Below, piece after piece: positions 16,866-24,909 of a stretch of 64,000 bases of DNA. Made by a program: the position numbers and the translations under genes. The notes beneath the pieces were generated by a model, which did no database searches, was not told the DNA's origin, and was given only the letters and a program-made list of their open reading frames with translations. Source of the DNA: Marinomonas sp. KMM3893. Lineage in GTDB: Bacteria > Pseudomonadota > Gammaproteobacteria > Pseudomonadales > Marinomonadaceae. Location of the stretch: positions 434,001 through 498,000 of the forward strand of contig NZ_SJSC01000003.1 in assembly GCF_004352855.1 (NCBI RefSeq). The letters run 5' to 3'. Every line of letters begins with the position of its first letter. Position 1 is the first letter of the stretch.

Positions 16866-16968
16866 CTAAGACAGGCACACCTAAAGCCCAATAAAAACAA
16901 AGTGTTAGTTCGTTTCCTCTAATCTTATTTACGATTAATCTTTGTGCTCTCAAGCAGGAGCGGCACCC
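16864..16968 (+). repeat. RAYT-associated repeat copy R4 (long copy)
   Basis: CTAACTAAGACAGGCACAC, then AAAGCCCAATAAAAACAAAG. Similarity to the transposase upstream region continues further than in R1: the tail GTGCTCTCAAGCAGGAGCGG parallels GTTTTCTCAAGGAAGAGGAACGG before the transposase start. The repeat begins at the stop codon of the preceding gene. Confidence 0.6.
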
Positions 16969-17103
16969 GAGTGTCTAAAGAGAGGCTTGCTATTCAATAT
17001 GGCCTTGAAGAAAGCGGGCATTAAAAACATCAAACAAGTGGGGGCTTGTCGGGTACACTCTCTCTTTAATATATGCGGTAAGAATGCTAATTGGATCAAT
17101 CAT
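16969..17103 (+). pseudogene. possible relic of a tyrosine recombinase C-terminus
   Basis: The frame that runs into the EamA gene encodes MALKKAGIKNIKQVGACRVHSL just upstream. That is reminiscent of the ALKKAGI...HTLRHSF region of tyrosine recombinases, with the catalytic His/Arg box degraded and no further similarity. A recombinase relic next to attC-like sites would make sense, but the match is short and could be chance. Confidence 0.2.
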
Positions 17104-17991
17104 ATGGCTCATAATGACACACCTACTTTAAAAAACTGGCTTTCTCTGCTGTTGCTTATTTTGCTGTGGGGGACGTCATTTATGTTTACCGCTGTGTCGT
17201 TGGAAAGCTTTAGCCCTTTGGCAATTGTCTCTCTAAGGGTCTTGATTGCAGCGATTATTCTCACTCTCTTTATGTATGCTAAGGGTTGGCGCTTGCCCGT
17301 GGAGCCGTTGGCTTGGGGAGTATTTTTGTTGCTGGGTCTTGCGGGTAACTTGTTGCCATTCTTTTTGATTTCCACTGGGCAAAAGGATATTAGCTCAGGC
17401 ATTACCGGGTTGTTGATGGCATTTATGCCGCTGGCGACCATGATTTTGGCACACTATTTTGTCTCAGGGGAAAGTCTTAATCGCTTTAAAATCTTCGGCT
17501 TTTTGCTAGGTATTACTGGTGTGGCGATTGTACTTTGGCCGTCGTTGGTCGGCGCTCACAGTAACTTACTGAGTGGTCTATTGATTTTACTCGCGACGTT
17601 TAGTTATGCGATAAATGCCATTTTGGTGAGGCGATTACCCTCTTATAACCCTGTTGTCACCGCGGCTGGCATGACGATTGTTTCGAGCATTGCTGTCGTG
17701 CCATTGTGGCTGTGGCAAGATTTACCTTGGCAACAAAGCTATTCTTTAAAAGCTACGTTATCCATGTTGTGGTTAGGTGTTGGGCCAACGGCGTATGGCA
17801 CCATTATTTTGTTTAGCGTTATCGCTACGGCAGGTCCTACGTTTCTGTCGTACATTAATTACGTGATTCCTGTTGTGGCGTATTTCACCGGCGCGCTTCT
17901 TTTGGGCGAAGTCATTGAATGGCACAGCCTAGCGGCGATGTTATTAATCATTTTAGGCATAGCGCTAACCCGCAAGCGGGTTGCTGATTAA
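17104..17991 (+). CDS. EamA (DMT) family transporter
   Basis: A 295-residue inner-membrane protein with ten predicted TM helices in two EamA repeats (drug/metabolite transporter superfamily); family members export or import amino acids and other small metabolites. The first repeat opens with LSLLLLILLWGTSFMFTAVSLESFSPLAIVSLR, quoted here only in outline, and ends near LAHYFVSGE. The second repeat ends LLGEVIEWHSLAAMLLIILGI. The start at MAHNDTP is chosen because the longer frame upstream runs through repeat sequence. GGA lies 8 bases ahead. The substrate is unknown. It ends at a strong terminator shared with the convergent dehydrogenase. Confidence 0.85.
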   Translation: MAHNDTPTLKNWLSLLLLILLWGTSFMFTAVSLESFSPLAIVSLRVLIAAIILTLFMYAKGWRLPVEPLAWGVFLLLGLAGNLLPFFLISTGQKDISSGITGLLMAFMPLATMILAHYFVSGESLNRFKIFGFLLGITGVAIVLWPSLVGAHSNLLSGLLILLATFSYAINAILVRRLPSYNPVVTAAGMTIVSSIAVVPLWLWQDLPWQQSYSLKATLSMLWLGVGPTAYGTIILFSVIATAGPTFLSYINYVIPVVAYFTGALLLGEVIEWHSLAAMLLIILGIALTRKRVAD

Positions 17992-18049
17992 CTAAAGACA
18001 GCCTTTATTATCATTGTTGTTCTGTTTTTATTCGACGAGTTCGCAAGCA

Positions 18050-18088
18050 AAAAAAAGCAGATACTGACATTCAGTATCTGCTTTTTTA
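18050..18088. terminator. bidirectional terminator
   Basis: Ten-bp perfect stem GCAGATACTG/CAGTATCTGC with a 5-base loop, A-run on the left and T-run on the right, placed between the convergent EamA and dehydrogenase genes. It should work in both directions. Confidence 0.92.
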
Positions 18089-18117
18089 ATGACTAAAGCG
18101 TCACCGTTTCATTATCA

Positions 18118-19245
18118 CTACTTCTGAGGTGTAATTAAGTATTTCTCACCTGTCGCTTGCTTCGCATAACCCGCTATTGATTGCAGTTGTAATGCTTCTG
18201 CTAATGACACTTCATGTGTGTAGTGACTTGCAAAGGTCGTTGTGATTTCTTCTGCAACGCGTTTGCGCATCGCTGCGACTGTTTCTGTGCCCAATTTGCC
18301 CAGTGCATTGAATAATAAGAATCCATTTACCGCCCAAGCAAAACCGAAGTTACGATTTAGGGTGATAGGGCCGCGGTCCAGTGCGCCATAAATGTAAACT
18401 TGTTTGAACGTATCTGAACCATAAATGGTGTGTTCTTTCATATCGCGTGCAGCGGCGGTTTCCATACAGTTAAGAATGTCGCTGGTTAGTTGACCGCCAC
18501 CAATTGGGTCAAACGCTATCGTTGCACCGGTTTCAATAATCGCGGCGGTGAGGTCCGCAAGGAAAGTATCACTGCTTGAGTTAACAACGTATTTGGCGCC
18601 CAAATCACGCAGTTGTTTTTCCTGTTCTGGTTTACGGACAATATTAATTAAATCAACGCCATCGGCAATACAAATACGGTTGAGCATTTGACCAAGGTTA
18701 GAGGCTGCAGCGGCATGAATAATGGCTTTGTGGCCTTCTGCGCGCATGGTGGCCACCATGGCCTGTGCGGTAAGCGGATTAACAAAAGAGGAGGCGCCTT
18801 GTTTGGCGGTCGTACCTTCTTTTAAGGGTAAGCAGCTTTGTACATTGGCACAGTGATATTGACGATAAGTGCCACCACCAATAACGGCGACGGTTTTCCC
18901 CATTAATGCTTGTGCGGCAGGCGATGCGCCAGCCGCGACAACGGTGCCAGCCCCTTCATTGCCAACGGGCGTTGCTTTACCGACACGCGTTTTAAGCGAT
19001 GGCATAAATTGAGCGGGCACATTCGCAGTAATGACCGGGCTTTCTTGAGTGCCTGATTGGGTTGCTGTAGACATGTCTGCTGCGCTGAATAGAACGCCTA
19101 AATCAGATGGGTTTAAGGGCGCGGCTTCGATGCGAATCACCACTTCATCATCACCAGGCTGTGGCATGCCGATGTCTTGTAGAGCCAGTGTTAATGTGTT
19201 GTCTTCGTTGATGGTTGACGTAAGTTGGATGTTTGTGTCTGTCAT
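18118..19245 (-). CDS. zinc-binding-dehydrogenase-type (MDR) oxidoreductase
   Basis: A 375-residue medium-chain dehydrogenase/reductase. The GroES-like N-terminal part includes DEVVIRIEAAPLNPSDLG and the GNEGAGTVVAAG signature. The cofactor-binding part includes AIIHAAAASNLGQMLNRIC and ALGAKYVVNSS-like RDLGAKYVVNSSSDTFL. The catalytic zinc ligands of alcohol dehydrogenases are not evident, so a quinone/enone reductase-type activity is more likely. It is the second gene after the GST on the minus strand (103-bp gap), probably co-regulated with it by the divergent LysR protein. Its substrate is unknown, perhaps an electrophile. Confidence 0.82.
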   Translation of the reverse strand: MTDTNIQLTSTINEDNTLTLALQDIGMPQPGDDEVVIRIEAAPLNPSDLGVLFSAADMSTATQSGTQESPVITANVPAQFMPSLKTRVGKATPVGNEGAGTVVAAGASPAAQALMGKTVAVIGGGTYRQYHCANVQSCLPLKEGTTAKQGASSFVNPLTAQAMVATMRAEGHKAIIHAAAASNLGQMLNRICIADGVDLINIVRKPEQEKQLRDLGAKYVVNSSSDTFLADLTAAIIETGATIAFDPIGGGQLTSDILNCMETAAARDMKEHTIYGSDTFKQVYIYGALDRGPITLNRNFGFAWAVNGFLLFNALGKLGTETVAAMRKRVAEEITTTFASHYTHEVSLAEALQLQSIAGYAKQATGEKYLITPQK

Positions 19246-19348
19246 TTGGATAATCTCCTAAAAATGATGAATTTTCGACGCTATCAGCTTGTTGTGTTGG
19301 TTAAGCTTTGTTGATAAATAGTTTGGTCTTGGTGTTTCTCGCTGAGTG

Positions 19349-20026
19349 CTATTTCGTCTTCGCCGCTTGTATCTGAGCCGTTACCTTTTGGATAAATTCG
19401 GGCCAATTTGCTAAGCGATCTGCTTCTACTGTTTGGGCAATGGCAGATTGGCTCATGGATTCGTTCCACGCTTTCATACCAGGAATTTCTGCCAGTAGGT
19501 CCCAGTTAAGTTGACTCGCACCAAACTTACTGACGATGCTGTTAACGTAATAAACGTAGATGTCAGCCATGGTGAATTGCTCACCGGCAATCCAAGGTGA
19601 AAACTGACATAAGCGACGCAAGGCAGTCACACCGCGTGTTAATACTTCGCGTACTTCTGCTTTAACCGGTTCTGGCGCTTCAGTGCCTGAGAAGGCATAA
19701 AGGATAAATCGTCTGCTAGGCAGTTCAAAATACAGCTCTGCCACTTTCATGATTTGGCGTACAACCGCACGTTCCCCTGCATTTTCAGGGTATAGCGGAA
19801 TGGCAGGGTAAGTCTCTTCGATAAAGTCACAAATGACGCTCGACTCTGAAAGATACAGGCCTTCGGCTGTGGTGATGACAGGTACTTTGCCCGCTGGGCT
19901 GATGGCCAGTAACTCGTCACTACCAGCGTAGAGAAGATTTTCTTGGAACGGCAGCTCTTTGTAGAGCAGCAGGTGTTTGATTAGGTTGTAATAGTTGCTA
20001 GCCGCAAAACCGTGCAAAGTAATCAT
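19349..20026 (-). CDS. glutathione S-transferase family protein
   Basis: A 225-residue GST. The N-terminal thioredoxin-like domain (about 1-80) contains MITLHGFAASNYYNLIKHLL, the cis-Pro segment AGKVPVI, and the glutathione gamma-glutamyl contact LSESSVICDFIEE. The C-terminal helical domain starts about residue 90 (FTMADIYVYY at about 165 is the N-capping box). Cytosolic; conjugates glutathione to electrophiles or reduces them. GGAGCA precedes the ATG. Divergent from a LysR gene (201-bp gap) and followed by an MDR oxidoreductase gene, which suggests a small detoxification unit. Confidence 0.9.
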   Translation of the reverse strand: MITLHGFAASNYYNLIKHLLLYKELPFQENLLYAGSDELLAISPAGKVPVITTAEGLYLSESSVICDFIEETYPAIPLYPENAGERAVVRQIMKVAELYFELPSRRFILYAFSGTEAPEPVKAEVREVLTRGVTALRRLCQFSPWIAGEQFTMADIYVYYVNSIVSKFGASQLNWDLLAEIPGMKAWNESMSQSAIAQTVEADRLANWPEFIQKVTAQIQAAKTK

Positions 20027-20227
20027 AGGTCAGTGCTCCATCATGAGGGCGCAAGTTGAGCCTCTGTGTTTAACACAACGCGATGAGGGTCAAGGTTGCA
20101 GTGCTTACGTTAGGGTCATTATTACTGGTTTTAATCTACTTATATATAGGGGTAAAAACGAATCACTATTGCTTTTAAAGCAATAATAAAGCGAAGATAA
20201 CCAGCTATTCCTTTGGTGGAGAAGTGA

Positions 20228-21124
20228 GTGGATCAACTACGTGCAATACGCTATTTCAGCAAAGTCGTCGAAACGGGCAGTTTTACCAAAGCGGCGAAGA
20301 TGTTTAATGTGCCGCCGTCGTCGTTGTCGAGACGCGTTGCCGATTTAGAAAAGAGTTTGGGGGCGACCTTATTAAAGCGCTCGACCCGAATCGTTAAACT
20401 GACAGAAGTCGGGCAAATTTACTATAACGATGTTCAACAAATATTAAATCAACTAGAGCAAAGCCACGAGACGGTTCGCAGTTATCAAACTACGCCAATG
20501 GGGCGCTTACGGATCAGTTCTATGGTGGGTTTTGGCGACAAAATTTTGCTGCCGCTGCTTGACGAATTTAGCGCCTTGTACCCCGAGATTGTATTGGATG
20601 TTAGCTTAAGCGATGAGCTATCGACACTTGGGCGTGACGATGTTGATATTGCGATTCGTGGTGGTTATGCGCCCAATGAACGGGTGTTAGCCATAAAGCT
20701 CATGGATAACGGCTTTATTCCTGTCGCGTCACCCGGTTATTTAGAAAAATACGGAATGCCTGCGAATGCGATGGAATTAAAGCACCATAGTGGCCTGTAT
20801 TTTAAAACGCCAACAGGGCCAACGCCTTGGTTATGCAAAGTAGATGAGCAATGGCATGATGTTTCAGGGCCTGCGGTCGCTATTTCAAATAACGGATCGT
20901 GGCTTGCCAAAAAAGCCTGTAAGGGGGAGGGCATTTTAATGTCCACTCGATGGGCGCTCGATGGCTATCTTGAGTCAGGGGCGTTGCAAGAGCTCAAGTT
21001 TGAGCATGAGTTAGCCATCACTCAAAATGCTAATATGGCGGTTTATTTGCTGTATCAAAAGCAGCGCTATTTAGTACCAAAAGTAAAAGCGGCGGTAGAC
21101 TTTTTAGTAGAACGAATGCGGTAG
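20228..21124 (+). CDS. LysR family transcriptional regulator
   Basis: A 298-residue LTTR starting with GTG (GGAG 6 bases before). The N-terminal winged HTH covers about 1-60 (LRAIRYFSKVVETGSFTKAAKMFNVPPSSLSRRVADLE). The effector domain begins about residue 90 (GRLRISSMVGFGDKILLPLL) and shows the usual periplasmic-binding-like pattern. It is divergent from the GST-dehydrogenase pair and probably regulates it from the shared 201-bp intergenic region. The inducer is unknown. A RAYT-associated repeat element begins about 20 bases after its stop codon. Confidence 0.9.
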   Translation: MDQLRAIRYFSKVVETGSFTKAAKMFNVPPSSLSRRVADLEKSLGATLLKRSTRIVKLTEVGQIYYNDVQQILNQLEQSHETVRSYQTTPMGRLRISSMVGFGDKILLPLLDEFSALYPEIVLDVSLSDELSTLGRDDVDIAIRGGYAPNERVLAIKLMDNGFIPVASPGYLEKYGMPANAMELKHHSGLYFKTPTGPTPWLCKVDEQWHDVSGPAVAISNNGSWLAKKACKGEGILMSTRWALDGYLESGALQELKFEHELAITQNANMAVYLLYQKQRYLVPKVKAAVDFLVERMR

Positions 21125-21143
21125 AGCAGCAAAGACCTAACGA

Positions 21144-21240
21144 TCTAAGACAGGCATACATAAAACCCAATAAAAACAGCGTTTTAGATTTTTCGTCTCT
21201 TTTCTATGCTTGAATTTATTTGCTCAAGAAAGAGAGGGTT
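21144..21240 (+). repeat. RAYT-associated repeat copy R5 (long copy)
   Basis: CTAAGACAGGCATACATAAA, CCCAATAAAAACAG, then a segment (TTCTATGCTTGAATTTATTT, GCTCAAGAAAGAGAGG) that parallels the sequence directly before the transposase start codon (TTCTATACTTAATTTTTGTT, TTCTCAAGGAAGAGG). It is thus a copy of the whole left end of the transposase element without the gene. Confidence 0.75.
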
Positions 21241-21291
21241 AGCAGGGAGAGCAGAATAGGGTGAATAAGGTGAGGGGAAAATAGAAGTCAA

Positions 21292-21349
21292 ATAGGACAG
21301 GCATATCAAAACCCTTGTTATTACTGGGGTTTAACGGTGCCTGTCCTAT
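21292..21349. repeat. RAYT-associated hairpin R6
   Basis: Perfect 12-bp arms ATAGGACAGGCA/TGCCTGTCCTAT with an inner pair AAAACCC/GGGGTTT. The arms carry the repeat core in both orientations. It lies between the convergent LysR and MYG1 genes and could also act as a transcription stop. With R5 it may form one non-autonomous element, 21144-21349. Confidence 0.75.
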
Positions 21350-21367
21350 GTTGGTCTTTTTTATGGG

Positions 21368-22243
21368 TTAATAATCCAACGCCATTTTTGCCATTTTCAT
21401 TGTATTTTCAAACGAGGCACAGCCTGCGATGAACAAACCGTTATGACAGAACATGGCATCGTCTAAACCGGTTACGTCTTGCAGGTCTTTATCAGACAAG
21501 CCAGCCCACGGTGCGGGGAGCTTTTTACGGTCTTCAAATGAGCCAAGTTCAACGGGCACGGTTTGTATGCGCCATTGTCCTGTTTGGGATGGGTAAACCA
21601 TAAACAAGGCGTCTTGCGATAACTTAAGGACAGTGGTTTTCCATGGCGTGTATTGTTCTAACACGATCACTCTTGGGTCCGCGGCCTTTTCTATGGCGTT
21701 GGCGACTATGCTTCTTGCGTTTACGCCACCGCTTGCTGCAGCAATGAATCGAGTTAATATACGCGATGCAAAGGCAACGGCTTCATCAAAGCAGGCATCA
21801 AAATCGCTTTCTTCTTGCCATGTAGGATTAAACATTGAGATGGTTTGACTCAGGCTAATGCCGGTTGCTACGCCTTCTACGTGTCCGCAATCTATTGCGT
21901 CTATGGCGGATACTAAGTTTTTATCCAATGAGTTGGCGACTTCTTGATTGCCTGCGCATATTGCTAGGCCGTATTTTTGCCAAATCAGTCCAAATGATGA
22001 AAACGGGATGCCATTTTCTCGCGCCCCTGCGCCGCCTTTTTGGTGATGATCAAAACGGTCTTTTTCTGCGTCGTATATCCCACCTACATCTAACACAATG
22101 TCGGCTTTGGCTATGACGTCTAAGTCACGTGTGCGTATTAATTCTATCGATGGAAAAATGTGTTTAAGCGCGGCTACCGCAAATACGTCGTCTGCGTGAA
22201 AGTTGCCATTGTGCGTTGCGATTACTTGAACTTGCTCGGTCAT
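21368..22243 (-). CDS. MYG1 family protein (DHH-like exonuclease/hydrolase)
   Basis: A 291-residue member of the MYG1/UPF0160 family. Motifs are ATHNGNFHADDVFAVAALKH near the N-terminus (His and Asp metal ligands), then VLDVGGIYD and RFDHHQKGG (the DHH-like box). The C-terminal half has the conserved FCHNGLFIAGCAS segment. Eukaryotic MYG1 is a 3'-5' RNA exonuclease; the bacterial role is not established. Length is a little short compared with eukaryotic members but normal for bacteria. Stands alone, convergent with the LysR gene across a repeat hairpin. Confidence 0.88.
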   Translation of the reverse strand: MTEQVQVIATHNGNFHADDVFAVAALKHIFPSIELIRTRDLDVIAKADIVLDVGGIYDAEKDRFDHHQKGGAGARENGIPFSSFGLIWQKYGLAICAGNQEVANSLDKNLVSAIDAIDCGHVEGVATGISLSQTISMFNPTWQEESDFDACFDEAVAFASRILTRFIAAASGGVNARSIVANAIEKAADPRVIVLEQYTPWKTTVLKLSQDALFMVYPSQTGQWRIQTVPVELGSFEDRKKLPAPWAGLSDKDLQDVTGLDDAMFCHNGLFIAGCASFENTMKMAKMALDY

Positions 22244-22351
22244 TCTATAGTCTCTTTTATTAATTTCATTTCACTTAACAGCACACACGTACTAAAAATC
22301 GGGATTTTACGGGGTTTTAATGGTGGGTGACACAGTTCATTTGAGAATACC

Positions 22352-22465
22352 CAAGACAGGCATACGAAAAAGCCAGTAACCACGGTACTTACCGCTCTTT
22401 TCGGTTTATTTTTCAGACTTCTTCTATACTTAATTTTTGTTTTCTCAAGGAAGAGGAACGGGATT
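22352..22465 (+). repeat. left end of the RAYT element (repeat copy R7)
   Basis: CCAAGACAGGCATACG, AAAAAGCCAGTAACCACGG and about 70 further bases lead directly to the transposase start codon. R2 shares the first half; R4 and R5 share both halves. This is the presumed source copy of the local repeat family and also contains the transposase ribosome-binding site (GGAAGAGG). Confidence 0.75.
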
Positions 22466-23431
22466 ATGCCAATGCCCAGAAGTCAGCAGGTTTGCTTAGA
22501 CGATACCCCTTATTATCATTGCGTGGCTCGATGTGTGCGTCGTGCTTTTTTGTGCGGTGAGGATCCATTTACTGGTGCGAGCTACGAACATAGACGCAGT
22601 TGGGTTGAGCATCGTTTGCTGTTCCTCGCGAGTGTCTTTTCGATCGATGTGTGTGCCTATGCGGTGATGAGTAACCATCTTCATGTTGTGCTGCATATCG
22701 ATTCAGAGACTGTGAAAAACTGGTCTGTCGTGGAGGTGTTAGAGCGCTGGCATAAGCTTCATAAAGGCACGACCTTTACTCAGCAATATATGCTTGGCGG
22801 CACGCTTCCAGCTTATGTGACCTCTGTAGTGGAAGCCGCCGCTGAAACTTATCGAGCACGCTTAACAGACATTAGCTGGTTTATGAAAGAACTTAACGAG
22901 CCGATTGCACGGCGAGCCAATCTAGAAGACGAATGCACCGGCCATTTCTGGGAAGGACGCTTTAAATCCCAGGCTTTATTGGACGAAGCGGCGCTTATCG
23001 CTTGCATGGCCTATGTGGATTTAAATCCAGTCAGGTCGGGTATTAGTGACACTCCAGAAAGCTCCGATTTCACCAGTATTAAGAAGCGCGTGCTTGCCGT
23101 GAAAGAAAACAGCCAGCCCAAGACGCTGCATCCTTTTGTCGGTCATCCACGAAAAGACATGCCCAACGGTTTGCCTTTTAAACTGGCGGATTATTTAGAG
23201 CTGATCGAGATGACAGGGCGGATAGTGAAAGAGGGCAAAAAAGGCTCGATTGATGCCTCCTTACTTCCCATCCTACAGCGATTGAATATCTCGTCTGACA
23301 ATTGGGTGTGTATTGCAACCGAGTTCGAAGCCAGAACAGGAAGAGTCGTCGGGCAGGTATCGTCCATTGACCAGTACTGTGAATCGCACCATCGCAGACG
23401 CAATCGAAAAAGCGCTCAGCTACTCGCCTGA
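22466..23431 (+). CDS. REP-associated tyrosine transposase (RAYT, Y1/IS200-like)
   Basis: A 321-residue single-domain Y1 transposase of the RAYT type, which nicks single-stranded REP hairpins and has been domesticated in many genomes. It opens with PRSQQVCLDDTPYYHCVARC. The HUH metal site is in MSNHLHVVLHI (about 71-81). The presumed catalytic Tyr lies in the helix around ETYRARLTDISWFMKELN, and the family segment GHFWEGRFKSQALLDE and YVDLNPVRSG follow. It is flanked by cognate repeats: R7 in direct orientation just upstream, and inverted cores in a tandem array downstream (23652-23790), the usual RAYT arrangement. There is no sign of an IS200/IS605 TnpB partner. Confidence 0.92.
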   Translation: MPMPRSQQVCLDDTPYYHCVARCVRRAFLCGEDPFTGASYEHRRSWVEHRLLFLASVFSIDVCAYAVMSNHLHVVLHIDSETVKNWSVVEVLERWHKLHKGTTFTQQYMLGGTLPAYVTSVVEAAAETYRARLTDISWFMKELNEPIARRANLEDECTGHFWEGRFKSQALLDEAALIACMAYVDLNPVRSGISDTPESSDFTSIKKRVLAVKENSQPKTLHPFVGHPRKDMPNGLPFKLADYLELIEMTGRIVKEGKKGSIDASLLPILQRLNISSDNWVCIATEFEARTGRVVGQVSSIDQYCESHHRRRNRKSAQLLA

Positions 23432-23605
23432 TTGAAATAGTCGAATAAATTACAAGGTATCAGCATGGCGTTGAGGGGTTCTCATGGCCAAAAACAGCCA
23501 AATAACCACTTCACTCAACGAGAATGTGCGCTCTAGCCTCATTCCTTCTTCTTATCGTTTACATCATTGTTTTATTCATTTCCTAGCCGCAAAGAGGTTG
23601 GCTAC

Positions 23606-23792
23606 ATTTTTTGTAAGCCGAATATCAAGTGTTTGTTTTAATTCGCTTTATGAAGTGCCTGTCTAGATATGAGGGTATTTTTTGTAAGTCGAATATCAAG
23701 TGTTTGTTTTAATTGGCTTTATGAAGTGCCTGTCTTGATATGAGAGTAGTCTTGATATGAGGGTATGAAGTGCCTGTCTTGATATGAGGGTA
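23606..23792 (+). repeat. 71-bp tandem repeat with inverted RAYT cores
   Basis: Two near-identical 71-bp units (starting 23606 and 23677: ATTTTTTGTAAG, GAATATCAAGTGTTTGTTTT, GAAGTGCCTGTC, GATATGAG) are followed by a partial third (GAAGTGCCTGTCTTGATATG at 23767-23786). GTGCCTGTCTTG is the reverse complement of the repeat core CAAGACAGGCA found upstream, so these are oppositely oriented repeat ends. The rest of the gap (23432-23605) shows nothing recognisable. Confidence 0.8.
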
Positions 23793-23820
23793 AAACGCGT
23801 TTTGTTGATGGCGTTTTACC
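23789..23820 (-). terminator. hairpin after the M48 protease gene
   Basis: Ten-bp stem GGTAAAACGC/GCGTTTTACC with a 12-base loop, 12 bases after the stop codon on the minus strand. There is no clear U tract, so termination is uncertain; its edge overlaps the last tandem-repeat unit. Confidence 0.45.
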
Positions 23821-23831
23821 CTGAGGGGTGG

Positions 23832-24638
23832 TTAGTAGCATTTTGCCTGTTTATGGCGGGCGACAAGGGTGTCGTAGACGGCGAGATTAGCCGGCATGTT
23901 GCTTTGTAAGTCGTTGATACGGGTGTCATGGGAGGGGTGGGTTGATAGCAGCTCTGGTGTTTTGCTGCTGCCGGCGGCGGCCATATTGCGCCAAAGTGTT
24001 ACGCTTTCTCTTGGGTCAAATCCGGCTTTGGCCATGTATTCTAAACCCAGTAAATCCGCTTCGGACTCATGTGTACGGCTAAATGGCAAAATAATCCCCA
24101 CTTGCACACCGATGCCGAGTGCTTGGAAAATCGCGGTTTTCTCTACCGACTCTTCGCCACTCAATTGATAGCCTAATGCCAGAGCTTGGCTGGTGGCCAT
24201 TTGCGTGGAGACTCTTTCGTTACCATGGCGGGCGATCACATGGGCGATTTCGTGGCCTACGACCGCGGCCAATTGAGATTGATTTTTCGCCACGCTAAGA
24301 AGGCCAGTGTAAACGCCGATTTTATAACCAGGTAGCGCAAAAGCATTCACTTGTTTGTCGTCAAAGAGCACCACTTCCCAATCTTGATTGCGGTAATCGT
24401 CCGGTAATATGGCAATGAGCGCGTCGGCCACGCATTGTACTTGCTGGCGCAATTGGGCGTCGTCGGAGGCTGGGGTTTCTTTTTTCATGGTGGTAAATGA
24501 CTCTGCGCCCATTTGATCCAATTGGCTGTCGGGTAGGGCAACGAACTGGGTGCGCCCTGTGGGCGAGGCGCTGCAACCGACCAGAAGTATCATCGCAGCC
24601 GCTAGGGCCACTTTCTGAGAATGCGTTATTAATTTCAT
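23832..24638 (-). CDS. M48 family metallopeptidase lipoprotein
   Basis: A 268-residue predicted outer-membrane or periplasmic lipoprotein protease (LoiP/YcaL/BepA-like family without the TPR part). The signal peptide ends in the lipobox LLVGCSAS (Cys about 22). The zinc motif HEIAH is in AAVVGHEIAHVIARHG, and a third ligand Glu lies in SRTHESEADLLGLEYMAKAG. Such proteins take part in envelope protein quality control. It is a single gene. Confidence 0.9.
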   Translation of the reverse strand: MKLITHSQKVALAAAMILLVGCSASPTGRTQFVALPDSQLDQMGAESFTTMKKETPASDDAQLRQQVQCVADALIAILPDDYRNQDWEVVLFDDKQVNAFALPGYKIGVYTGLLSVAKNQSQLAAVVGHEIAHVIARHGNERVSTQMATSQALALGYQLSGEESVEKTAIFQALGIGVQVGIILPFSRTHESEADLLGLEYMAKAGFDPRESVTLWRNMAAAGSSKTPELLSTHPSHDTRINDLQSNMPANLAVYDTLVARHKQAKCY

Positions 24639-24909
24639 ATCTGAACCGCCTTAAAAATAGCCTGTTTAGGGTCGAGTTTCTTTTCATTCTAGCAGCAAAT
24701 AATTCGTGCTCGCAGTGGGAGATTTGTTAATGGCGGTTCGTCCCCGATGACCTTGCGGCGCAGGTCGAGAAAGCGCGAAAAGTTTCTGTAAGAGAAAATT
24801 GTCTATATAACCGGTTTTTATGTCTCATCTAATGAAGATGACACTTTTTTATCGTCGCTTGAGTCGAGTATACTTATCGCCCCTCCATCAACATGTTACG
24901 AAGCATTTT

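Noticed and set aside
16942..17103. N-terminal extension of the EamA transporter gene
   Set aside because: The extension passes through repeat sequence and lacks a hydrophobic pattern; the start at 17104 gives a normal family N-terminus.
23484..23666. 60-codon frame after the transposase
   Set aside because: It runs into the tandem repeat array and has no family similarity; judged non-coding.
23606..23792. Tandem repeats considered as a CRISPR array
   Set aside because: Units are 71 bp and identical almost throughout, with no unique spacers and no cas genes nearby; they match the RAYT repeat core instead.
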